Assembly (NCBI RefSeq): GCF_003591005.1
Contig: NZ_QYYD01000008.1
Span: 62,001-126,000 of the forward strand
From: Rhodopseudomonas palustris
GTDB lineage: Bacteria > Pseudomonadota > Alphaproteobacteria > Rhizobiales > Xanthobacteraceae
DNA length: 64,000 nt
Direction of reading: 5' to 3'
Part shown: piece by piece, positions 6,870 to 14,771 of the stretch
Position numbering within the stretch: position 1 is the stretch's first letter
Layout of the letters: every line of letters starts with the position of its first letter
Notes under the pieces: generated by a model
Database searches by the model: none
The model's input: only the letters and a program-made list of their open reading frames with translations
What the model was told of the DNA's origin: nothing
Translations under genes and position numbers: made by a program

Positions 6870-9263
6870 CTACACCACCGGCCCCGCCTTGCGGCTGTTG
6901 CCGCGCAGCCGCTCCGCGGTGCTGATCAGCCACATCGCGGTGGGGCGCAGGATGAACAGATCGGCGATCAGCGCCGCCACCATCGCGAAGGCGCTGAGCC
7001 AGCCGAACAGCCGCAGCGACGGCAGGTCCGAGAACACCGTGACGCCGAGGCCGCAGGCCAGCACCACCGTGGTGAGGATCAGCGCCGGGCCGACCAGCAC
7101 GGTGGCGCGCTCGACCGCGAGCGCCGCGCTGGTGCCGGGCGGGCTCTCCAGCCGCAGACGATTGAGGAAGTGAATCGTCGCGCTGAGGCCGAGGCCGAAC
7201 GACACCGTCAGCGCCACGACGCTGGCAAATTGCAGACCCTCCCCCATCAGCCACAGCAGCGTGCCCGACAGCACCACCGGGAAGATGCCCGGCAGAATGC
7301 AGGCGAACATCACCACCACCGAGCGGAAGGCGAGGCCGATGAACACCGCCACCAGCAGGAATTCGATGGTGAGACCATGATTGAGCTTGGAGATCATGTC
7401 GGCGCTGTTGCGCGCCGCGATCGCCGACAGGCCGGTGACCGCAACCTCGTAGCCCGGATATTTCTGCCGCACGGTGTCGAGCGCGTGGTCGAGCTTCTGT
7501 ACCACCGGAAGGATCTGCGCGGAGTCGAGATCCGGCACGCGGCCGGACACCACCACGGCGGTCTGGTCGGCCGAGATAAAGCGCCGCGTCAGATGCTCGG
7601 GGATGACGTCGACATATTCCTTGAGGGTCGCGACGTCGTCGGTGTGCGCCTTCTCGGCGAGCCAGCGGCGCAGCGTTTCCAGCGACCAGACGTTGCCGAC
7701 GCCGGCCTGCTTCTCGACCATGCTGTGGACGTCGGCGATGACCTGCAGGGTCTCCGGCGAATACAGCGTCTGGCCCTTCGGGAATTCGATCAGCACGTCG
7801 ATCGGATTGGCGCCGGTGAGCTTGGCGTCGAGCCGGCCGCTCGCCTGCACCGCCTGCTCCTTGTCGGGCACCTGATCGGCCAGCCGGTAGCGCGGTTCGA
7901 GATTGGCGTAGATCACGCCGAGACCGCCGACCAGCAGCAGCGCCAGCAGGCTGAACAGGCCGGGATGACCGACCATCCGCTGCGCGATGAAGGCGCAGAA
8001 CCGGCGCAGCGCGTTGACGCCGAAATCGGCGCCCTGAAACTTCGCCGCGAACGCCTGCTCGTTGCGCACCAGCAGCACGCCGAACACCGGCACCAGCGAC
8101 AGCACCGCGATCAGGGCGATCACGGTGGCGACGAGGCCCGCCTCGCCGAACGCGCGGATCAGGTCCGAGTCGGAGAATTGTAGGGCGATGAAGGAAATGC
8201 CGGCGGTGGCGTGGGTCAGCACGCAGGCCGGGCCGACCACCAGCACGGCGTTCCTGAACGCGGTGTATTTGTCCTCGCCGGCGATCAGCCGGTCTCTGGC
8301 CGCGAAGGTGAGCTGCATCGAATCGGCGAAGCTGATCACCATGATCAGCGGCGTCATCACGTTGAGGAACATGTTGAGGCTGAAGCCGGCCCAGCCCAGC
8401 ACGCCGAGCGACAGCAGGATCGCCAGCAGCGGCGGAAACGCCGCCACCACCATGAACGAGATCTTGCGGAAGAACAGGATGGCGATAATGCAGCCGGCCA
8501 GGATGCCGGCGATGTTATAGATCAGGCCGTCGCGCTCGACGGCGTTGCGGATTTCGAGCTGCATCACCGGCACGCCCGACAGCTCTCGAGTGAGGCCGGT
8601 GCCTTCGAGATCTTCGGTCATCACCTTGCGGATCTCGCCGATCGTTCCGGACAGCTTGTTGTTGCTGACGATCTCCGGCGACAGCGACAGCACGATCAGC
8701 GCCAGCGTCCCGTCTTCCGACAGCAGCTTGCCGCGGATGATTTCGTTGCTCTTCACGGTGGCGATGAACTTGTCGTAGGCCTCGCCTTCCGGCAGTTCGT
8801 TGGGAAACAGCGCCGCCGGCAGCTTGCCGGGCTCCGGCGCCTGGCGCGCCGAGAACAGCGAGATCAGCCCGCGGACGCCGTCGACCAGCTGCAGGTCGGT
8901 GACGAGGTCACGCACCTTTTCGAGGTTTTCGCGCTCCAGCAGCGTCTTGCCTTCGACCACCACCAGCACGTCGTATTCGGTCGACGGGAAGCGCTTGGTG
9001 ACCTCCTCGTACTGCTTGAACTCCTTGGTATCGGAGCGAAACAGCTGGCTCAGCGAATCGTCGATCTGGATGCGCTGAATGCCGAAGATCGCGCCGACGA
9101 TCAGCACCGCCAGGATGATGCAGGACAGGATCGGCGCCCGAACCGCGATCAGGCCCATCCGCTCCAGCCCGAAGGCGATGCTGAGCCTTCGGCGATGCGC
9201 CTCGTCGACTTCGGGATCCGGGACGTTCTTGTTCAGCATGCGCTGTTCCGTTCTGGCGGTCAT
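6870..9263 (-). CDS. RND-superfamily (MMPL-type) exporter
   Basis: A 797-residue inner-membrane protein with the duplicated RND layout. A first membrane helix (about 42-62) precedes a large periplasmic loop. A block of helices (about 240-400) carries SFADSMQLTF, then a helix near 430, a second periplasmic domain, and a final helix block from about 640 containing SFGLGLSATIHFLNRL. Such single-gene proteins are proton-driven exporters of lipids or hydrophobic compounds. The start is ambiguous: ATG at 9263, or an ATG seven codons later with GGAA upstream. It lies downstream of eutC and hpnP on the same strand, so a role with envelope lipids is tempting but unproven. It does not look like the longer HpnN family. 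Confidence 0.85.
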   Translation of the reverse strand: MTARTEQRMLNKNVPDPEVDEAHRRRLSIAFGLERMGLIAVRAPILSCIILAVLIVGAIFGIQRIQIDDSLSQLFRSDTKEFKQYEEVTKRFPSTEYDVLVVVEGKTLLERENLEKVRDLVTDLQLVDGVRGLISLFSARQAPEPGKLPAALFPNELPEGEAYDKFIATVKSNEIIRGKLLSEDGTLALIVLSLSPEIVSNNKLSGTIGEIRKVMTEDLEGTGLTRELSGVPVMQLEIRNAVERDGLIYNIAGILAGCIIAILFFRKISFMVVAAFPPLLAILLSLGVLGWAGFSLNMFLNVMTPLIMVISFADSMQLTFAARDRLIAGEDKYTAFRNAVLVVGPACVLTHATAGISFIALQFSDSDLIRAFGEAGLVATVIALIAVLSLVPVFGVLLVRNEQAFAAKFQGADFGVNALRRFCAFIAQRMVGHPGLFSLLALLLVGGLGVIYANLEPRYRLADQVPDKEQAVQASGRLDAKLTGANPIDVLIEFPKGQTLYSPETLQVIADVHSMVEKQAGVGNVWSLETLRRWLAEKAHTDDVATLKEYVDVIPEHLTRRFISADQTAVVVSGRVPDLDSAQILPVVQKLDHALDTVRQKYPGYEVAVTGLSAIAARNSADMISKLNHGLTIEFLLVAVFIGLAFRSVVVMFACILPGIFPVVLSGTLLWLMGEGLQFASVVALTVSFGLGLSATIHFLNRLRLESPPGTSAALAVERATVLVGPALILTTVVLACGLGVTVFSDLPSLRLFGWLSAFAMVAALIADLFILRPTAMWLISTAERLRGNSRKAGPVV

Positions 9264-9542
9264 TCAGGTTCGCGACAATTCCGGCACGATTGCGACCTCG
9301 CCGCACCGGAAGACGCTCAAGCGGGTCCAGTTCTGATCGAAATCGAACCAGCGCTCTAGAAGGTATTCGACGCAATTCCCAGCGCGACGCCATCTCCGTG
9401 TCGCTCGGAAACGATCAACTCCGTGACGGCAGGCGATGGGATCATCGGGCGGATGTACAGGCTCGTGCGCCGTTTCAGGGAGCACACAGGGCACACTCGA
9501 TCAGATTCGCGGGCCCCACGCGATCCGGCGCCATGCCGCGCG

Positions 9543-10307
9543 TCAGGGCGCCGGCAGCTCTGGCGCGGCGCCACCATCCCCGCTTTCGTCCTTGAGGGCA
9601 ACACCGCAGATCCCGCGTGACAACGCCTCACGCACCAGCCACGCAATCTTGAACGCAGCTTCGGCCGGGCTGATACCGGCGGCGTGGATATTCGACACGC
9701 AGTTTCGGTCCGCATCGGTGCGGCCGGGTCCTGGGCCAAGTGTCACATAGGCGCCGAGACTGGCAGGCGCCGACAGGCCGGGACGCTCGCCGATCAGCAC
9801 CAGCACGATGCGGGCCCCGAGCAGCGTGCCGATCTCGTCGCCGAGCGCGACCCGGGCGCCGCTGGCCACCACGGCAGGCCCGACACTGATGCCGCCGGCC
9901 GCCAGCCGCGGCAGCAACCGGCGGACGACCTCGGCGGCCTGCGCGGTGACGGCCGTCGGCGACAGGCCGTCGCCGACCACGATCGCCAGATCGGCGGCCG
10001 AGCCGTGCTGCTGCAGCACGGCGCGCGCCGCAGGATCGAGGCGCCGGCCGAGGTCCGGGCGGGCCAGATAGTCGCGGCGATTGGCTGCCTGGCTCGCTGC
10101 AGCCAGCGGCGCCAAACCCAGCGCAGCGAGTTCCGCCGCGAGGCCGTCCGCGTTGAAGGCGGCGTGAACCGCATCCCGGGCGCGGGCATGCGCCAGCGTG
10201 AAATCGAGCAACGCGTCGGTGGTCAGGCTGACGCCGGAGCGGCCGAGCGCGACGCGGGCCGGCGTCAGCCGGCGCAGATCGGCGAATGAGCGAGTTGGCG
10301 TTGTCAT
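9543..10307 (-). CDS. eutC: ethanolamine ammonia-lyase small subunit
   Basis: A 254-residue EutC. It shows the conserved [14 protein letters not shown] segment, [14 protein letters not shown], the [18 protein letters not shown] block and [12 protein letters not shown]. With EutB it forms the adenosylcobalamin-dependent enzyme that converts ethanolamine to acetaldehyde and ammonia. GGAG lies five bases before the ATG. It is unusual that eutC is not next to eutB: hpnP and a palindromic repeat lie between them. No microcompartment genes are in the window. Confidence 0.92.
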   Translation of the reverse strand: MTTPTRSFADLRRLTPARVALGRSGVSLTTDALLDFTLAHARARDAVHAAFNADGLAAELAALGLAPLAAASQAANRRDYLARPDLGRRLDPAARAVLQQHGSAADLAIVVGDGLSPTAVTAQAAEVVRRLLPRLAAGGISVGPAVVASGARVALGDEIGTLLGARIVLVLIGERPGLSAPASLGAYVTLGPGPGRTDADRNCVSNIHAAGISPAEAAFKIAWLVREALSRGICGVALKDESGDGGAAPELPAP

Positions 10308-10383
10308 GCCTGCTCCGCCAAGCGACTGCCGCGCGGGATCGGCTCAATGCTCGGCCAGAGCTGTTGGCCACTTCCTCTCCCCA

Positions 10384-10512
10384 CGTCATGCCCGGCCTTG
10401 TGCCGGGCATCCACGCCTTTGCAGCGCCACCGCAAGAAAGGCGTGGATGGCCGGGCCTTCGCCGCGCCGAAGGGGCTTCGGCCCCGCAGGCGGGACAAGC
10501 CCGGCCATGACG
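10384..10512. repeat. palindromic intergenic repeat, family D copy 1
   Basis: The left arm starts GTCATGCCCGGC and runs to GGGCATCCACGCC; the right arm has GGCGTGGATGGCCGGG and ends CCCGGCCATGAC. It lies between hpnP and eutC, both on -, so it would be in any shared transcript. Confidence 0.85.
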
Positions 10513-10604
10513 ACTGTAATGAATGAACGACAAGGCGGACGCTCTGCCTGCTGGTCGCAAACGGACCAGCCGACACCAAGTGTCGGGCACTCACCGCCAC
10601 CCGA

Positions 10605-12188
10605 CTACTCCGCCGGCACCGAGGCTTCGCGCAGCCGGATCGAGTAGTTGGACGCGTTGGCCTGGCCCTGCGAAGCCTCGCGCGCGTAGATGATCAGATG
10701 GTGCGCCACCACCATCACCAGCAGCAGGTTTTCGATATCGCCGCGGATCAGCCGCTTCAGCGCGAATTTCCAGAACGCCAGCTTGTAGTCGCCGCGGACG
10801 CCGATCTGCCAGAAAATGTTGCGCAATATGGTCAGTCCGCGCTTGATGTTGGCCTTGGAGGCGCGCTGCGGCGTCACCGGATGCAGCCGCGTCTTGTAGG
10901 CGTGCTCGATCTGATACTCGTAGCGCTTGAGCAGCGCCTCGGGCTCGTAGGCGCGCGCCATGCAGTCCTTCCACATCGCCACGACCTGATCGTGCGGCAG
11001 CAGGAAGTCGACATTGGACTCGCGGCTGTCGTCGTGGACCAGCCGGCCCTCGCGCTCCAGCCGGTCCCACAGCGGCGTCTTCGGCAGCGCCTGCAGCAGG
11101 TTGATGGTGAGCAGCGGGATCTGCGACTGCTCGATGAACTGCATCAGGAATTCGCCGGTCTCCGGCGTGTCGGTGTCGAGGCCGAGAATGATGCCCGACA
11201 CCACTTCCATGCCGTAGCTGGAAATCGTCTGCACGCCTTCGAGGATCGGGACCATCATGTTGTGGTCCTTGTGCATCGCCTTCAGCGCCGTCGGATCCGG
11301 CGTCTCGATGCCGCAGAAGATCGTGCAGAAATACGCTTCGCGCATCAGCGACAGGATCTCCGGCCGCTTGGCGATGTTCAGCGTCGCCTCGCAGGCGAGC
11401 TGCAGCTGGAAGCCGGTGCGCTTCTGCCATTCGACGAGGTGCGGCAGCAGATCGAGCGCGGCCTTGCGATTGCCGATGAAATTGTCGTCGACGAAATACA
11501 CCGAGCCGCGAATGCCGCATTCGACCATGCGGTCGAGTTCGGTGACGATCTGCTCCGGCGTCTTCAGCCGCGGATTGCGGCCGTACAGCCCGGGGATATC
11601 GCAGAACTCGCACTGATACGGACAGCCCGACGAATACTGCACGCTGCCGAGCAGATATTTGCTGCATTCCGCCAGCTCATAGGCCGGGATCGGAAACAGC
11701 GTCATATCGAGCCGGTCTTCGGTGGTGAAGACGATCTGGCGCTGCGGCCGGCTGACGTCGTGCGCCAGCCGGGCGATCAACTGATCGGTGGCGTCGCCGA
11801 GTTCGCCGATGTGCAGATAATCGAAGTTCGGATAGTGATCCGGACAGGCGCTCACAGACGGGCCGCCGATCGCGACCGCCAGATCGAAATCATGGGCGCG
11901 GCGGCAGATGTCGTTCATCTGCTGGCGCTGGATGTGCATGCCGCTGACGAACACCGCGTCCGCCCACTCGAAATCTTCCGCCGTCGCGGCGCGGATATTC
12001 TCGTCGACGAATCGAACCGACCAGTCTTCCGGAAGATAGGCCGCAATCACCAGCAAGCCTTGCGGCGGCATGAACGCGGCGACGCCGTCCATCAACGGGT
12101 AAGCATGCTGAAACGTGCCGAAGGATTTGGTGTAACGCGGGAACACACACAGAATGCGACGGCTCGTGTTGCCGGATTCAGCTCTCAT
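10605..12188 (-). CDS. hpnP: hopanoid C-2 methylase (B12-binding radical SAM)
   Basis: A 527-residue radical SAM protein with an N-terminal cobalamin-binding domain (about 10-150; PPQGLLVIAAYLP, VSGMHIQ) and the cluster motif C189-P-Y-Q-C193-E-F-C196. It ends with a long C-terminal region typical of the HpnP/DUF4070 group. In R. palustris, HpnP methylates hopanoids at C-2; 2-methylhopanes are used as sediment biomarkers. The landmarks VFPRYTKSFGTF and CDIPGLYGRNPRLKTPEQ fit my memory of HpnP well. A GGGGG ribosome site precedes the ATG, and an EcfG-type promoter lies 100 bp upstream, matching published stress control of hpnP. It sits between eutB and eutC. A related non-HpnP radical SAM protein is the main alternative. 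Confidence 0.8.
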   Translation of the reverse strand: MRAESGNTSRRILCVFPRYTKSFGTFQHAYPLMDGVAAFMPPQGLLVIAAYLPEDWSVRFVDENIRAATAEDFEWADAVFVSGMHIQRQQMNDICRRAHDFDLAVAIGGPSVSACPDHYPNFDYLHIGELGDATDQLIARLAHDVSRPQRQIVFTTEDRLDMTLFPIPAYELAECSKYLLGSVQYSSGCPYQCEFCDIPGLYGRNPRLKTPEQIVTELDRMVECGIRGSVYFVDDNFIGNRKAALDLLPHLVEWQKRTGFQLQLACEATLNIAKRPEILSLMREAYFCTIFCGIETPDPTALKAMHKDHNMMVPILEGVQTISSYGMEVVSGIILGLDTDTPETGEFLMQFIEQSQIPLLTINLLQALPKTPLWDRLEREGRLVHDDSRESNVDFLLPHDQVVAMWKDCMARAYEPEALLKRYEYQIEHAYKTRLHPVTPQRASKANIKRGLTILRNIFWQIGVRGDYKLAFWKFALKRLIRGDIENLLLVMVVAHHLIIYAREASQGQANASNYSIRLREASVPAE

Positions 12189-12287
12189 CAGACCCCCACA
12201 GGGAACAATTCTTCAAGCCCGTCCTTGATCTGTTTGCCGGAGCCCAGAGCGGTTCGAATGACGGGGCGAATTCAAGCCGTCTGACCT

Positions 12288-12313
12288 AACCGTTCAATGC
12301 CGAATCTGGTTCC
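12288..12313 (-). promoter_or_regulatory. EcfG-type stress promoter of hpnP
   Basis: On the minus strand GGAAC (12309-12313) is followed after 18 bases by GTT (12288-12290), preceded by G. The alphaproteobacterial EcfG consensus is GGAAC-N16/17-cGTT. It lies 100 bp upstream of the hpnP start. EcfG control of hpnP has been reported in R. palustris. Confidence 0.72.
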
Positions 12314-12435
12314 GAATTCCGCAAAACAATACCAACCGAACTTCGCTATCCCGATCTAATCACGGTGCAATTCGTGCGGCCACTGATTTCTTCGGGAGCC
12401 TTGCGGGACAGCACGGCCGTGGAGCTGCAGACGCG

Positions 12436-13818
12436 TCAGGCGATCAGACGGCTGGCAAATTCAGGCAAACGTCCATCGGTCGCCGCGAGGCGGAAGTCTG
12501 CACCGGCGAGACCAACGCGCCGCAGCCACTCGTCGAACTCCGGCGCGCGCTTCAGGCCGAGCAGGTCGCGGACGTACAGCGCGTCGTGGAACGAGGTCGA
12601 CTGGTAGTTCAGCATGACGTCGTCGGCGCCCGGCACGCCCATGATGAAGTTGACGCCGGCGGTCGCCAGCAGCGTCAACAGCGTGTCCATGTCGTCCTGA
12701 TCGGCCTCGGCATGGTTGGTGTAGCAGATGTCGACGCCGAGCGGCAGGCCGAGCAGCTTGCCGCAGAAATGATCCTCCAGCCCGGCGCGAATGATTTCCT
12801 TGCCGTCGTAGAGATATTCGGGACCGATGAAGCCGACCACGCTGTTGACCAGCAGCGGCGCAAACGCCCGCGCCACCGCGTGGGCGCGCGCCTCGCAGGT
12901 CTGCTGATCGACGCCGTGATGGGCGCCCGCGGACAGCGCCGAGCCCTGCCCGGTCTCGAAATACATCACGTTGTCGCCGACCGTGCCACGCTTCAGCTTC
13001 AAACCCGCGTCGTGGGCCTCCCTCAGCAGCGCCAGGTCGATGCCGAAGCTGCGATTGGCCGCCTCGGTGCCGGCGATCGACTGAAACACCAGATCGACCG
13101 GCGCGCCCCGCTCGATCAGCTGCAGCGAGGTGGTGACGTGGGTGAGCACGCAGCCCTGGGTCGGGATGTCGAGACGCGTGACGACGTCGTCGAGCAGCCG
13201 CACCAGATCGCCCAGCACCGCCGGGTCGTCGCTCGCCGGGTTGATGCCGATGCAGGCGTCGCCGGCGCCGAGCAGCAGGCCGTCGAGAATCGACGCGGTG
13301 ATGCCGCGGGCGTCGTCGAACGGATGATTGGGCTGCAGCCGTACGCTCATTCGTCCCGGCAACCCGATGGTGTTGCGAAAGCGGGTGACGTTCGTGCACT
13401 TCTTCGCCACCAGGATCAGATCCTGATTGCGCATCAGCTTGGACACCGCCGCCGCCATCTCCGGCGTCACGCCGCGGGCGATCGACGCAAGCACGGCCGA
13501 GGTCACAGCATCCGACAGCAGCCAGTCGCGAAAGCCGCCGACCGTGAGCGAGGCGATCGGCGCGAACGCCTGCGCATCGTGGCCATCGACGATCAGCCGC
13601 GTCACCTCGTCGTCTTCGTAGGGGATCACCGACTCGTCGAGAAACCGTCGCAGCGGCAGGTCGGCCAGCGCCATGCGTGCGGCGACCATCTGCTCGGCAG
13701 TTTCGGCGGCAATGCCGGCGAGCCGATCACCGGAGCGCGGCGGCGTCGCCTTGGCGAGCAGGTCGCGCAAATTGTCGAACACATAGGCAACGTTGCCGAT
13801 GACGTGACGATAGGACAT
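12436..13818 (-). CDS. eutB: ethanolamine ammonia-lyase large subunit
   Basis: A 460-residue EutB, the catalytic barrel subunit. Recognisable blocks are GVTPEMAAAVSKLMRNQDL, LPGRMSVRLQPNHP, GDACIGINPASD, FQSIAGTEAANRSFGID, FETGQGSALSAGAHHG and FIMGVPGADDVMLNYQS. The start was set at 13818, where GGAGAGG precedes the ATG; the frame stays open 16 codons further upstream but has no ribosome site there. Together with EutC it deaminates ethanolamine, using adenosylcobalamin. It lies 74 bp after the transglutaminase gene on the same strand and could be read from that operon. Confidence 0.95.
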   Translation of the reverse strand: MSYRHVIGNVAYVFDNLRDLLAKATPPRSGDRLAGIAAETAEQMVAARMALADLPLRRFLDESVIPYEDDEVTRLIVDGHDAQAFAPIASLTVGGFRDWLLSDAVTSAVLASIARGVTPEMAAAVSKLMRNQDLILVAKKCTNVTRFRNTIGLPGRMSVRLQPNHPFDDARGITASILDGLLLGAGDACIGINPASDDPAVLGDLVRLLDDVVTRLDIPTQGCVLTHVTTSLQLIERGAPVDLVFQSIAGTEAANRSFGIDLALLREAHDAGLKLKRGTVGDNVMYFETGQGSALSAGAHHGVDQQTCEARAHAVARAFAPLLVNSVVGFIGPEYLYDGKEIIRAGLEDHFCGKLLGLPLGVDICYTNHAEADQDDMDTLLTLLATAGVNFIMGVPGADDVMLNYQSTSFHDALYVRDLLGLKRAPEFDEWLRRVGLAGADFRLAATDGRLPEFASRLIA

Positions 13819-13892
13819 GGCCTCTCCGGCGCCGCGCCCGGCGGGCGACGCGCTGCATCGTAGCATCGGTGATGCCGATGCGCGACCCGCGC

Positions 13893-14771
13893 TTACTCCA
13901 CCGGGATCACGTCCACCGCCACCGCCAGCTTCTGCCGCCGCGAGCCGACGATGACGCCGTCGACCGGCGAGACGTCGGAGAAATCGCGCCCGACCGCCAG
14001 CACGATGTGATCGTTAGCGACGAGCAGGTCGTTGGTCGGATCGAAATCCACCCAGCCGGTCTCATTGCCACACCACACCGACACCCACGCATGGGTCGCA
14101 TCCGCGCCCTGCAGCCGCTCCTTGCCTGGCGGCGGATAGGTGCGCAAGTAACCACTGACATAGGCGGCCGGCAGCCCGAGCCCGCGCAGTCCGGCGATCA
14201 TCACATGGGCGAAATCCTGACAGACGCCGTGCCGCTTCTCGAACACTTCGGCGAGCGGCGTCGAGATCACCGTGGCCTTGGAGTCGTATTTGAAGTCGGT
14301 GTGGATCCGCCGCATCAGCTCCGCGGTCGCCGCAAGGATGCCGCGCGCCGGCGTAAAGCTCTTGGCCGCATAGCGCGTCACGGCCGACTGGATCGGCGCC
14401 AGCGCGCTCGGAAAGACGTAGCCGACCGGCGCGTGGGCATCGAGGCTGGCGCATTGCAGCGCCGATTCGCGCACGCTCTCCCAGGCGCTGCTGCCGGCAT
14501 CGCGCGCCGGCGGCACGCGGTCGATCGCGACCCGCGAGCGGCTGTCGATCCGCAACGCCTTGTGCGGCGTCTCGATGACGATGCTCTCGGTCGGGATGCC
14601 GAAGAAATCGACGCGCGTTGTTCGCGTCGCCGGCTTCGGCTTGATCTCGATACTGTGCGAGATCAGCTTCTGGTGCACATCGGTGACCGGCGTCAGCCGC
14701 AGCGAGCAGCGCGCGAAGCTGACCTGGCTGCCGTAGCTGTAGCTGGTGACATGACGGATATCGTAGATCAC
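13893..14771 (-). CDS. transglutaminase-like cysteine protease-fold protein
   Basis: A 292-residue protein with an N-terminal beta domain (YDIRHVTSYSYGSQVSFARC) and a C-terminal transglutaminase core. The triad is C184 in RHGVCQDFAH, H227 in ATHAWVSVW and D244 in GWVDFDPTN. It starts with GTG and overlaps the upstream ATP-grasp gene by 4 bp. In the conserved neighbourhood described in work on amidoligases, such a protein is paired with an ATP-grasp/alpha-E protein and a DUF2126 protein and is predicted to cleave or transfer the peptide bond made by the ATP-grasp enzyme. No signal peptide is visible. Confidence 0.88.
   Translation of the reverse strand: MIYDIRHVTSYSYGSQVSFARCSLRLTPVTDVHQKLISHSIEIKPKPATRTTRVDFFGIPTESIVIETPHKALRIDSRSRVAIDRVPPARDAGSSAWESVRESALQCASLDAHAPVGYVFPSALAPIQSAVTRYAAKSFTPARGILAATAELMRRIHTDFKYDSKATVISTPLAEVFEKRHGVCQDFAHVMIAGLRGLGLPAAYVSGYLRTYPPPGKERLQGADATHAWVSVWCGNETGWVDFDPTNDLLVANDHIVLAVGRDFSDVSPVDGVIVGSRRQKLAVAVDVIPVE

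Noticed and set aside
6297-8183. A 628-codon + strand frame running through the hydrolase, the terminator and the antisense of the exporter
   Set aside because: It crosses a terminator, overlaps two real genes and has shadow-like composition.
6870-9263. Calling the exporter HpnN
   Set aside because: It is shorter and its N-terminal segment does not match what I recall of HpnN.
9264-9542. Short open frames between the exporter and eutC
   Set aside because: They have no ribosome sites, no recognisable composition, and overlap each other on both strands; I see nothing else in this gap.
13819-13892. Cobalamin riboswitch before eutB
   Set aside because: The gap is 74 bp with no B12-box-like core, too short for this riboswitch.
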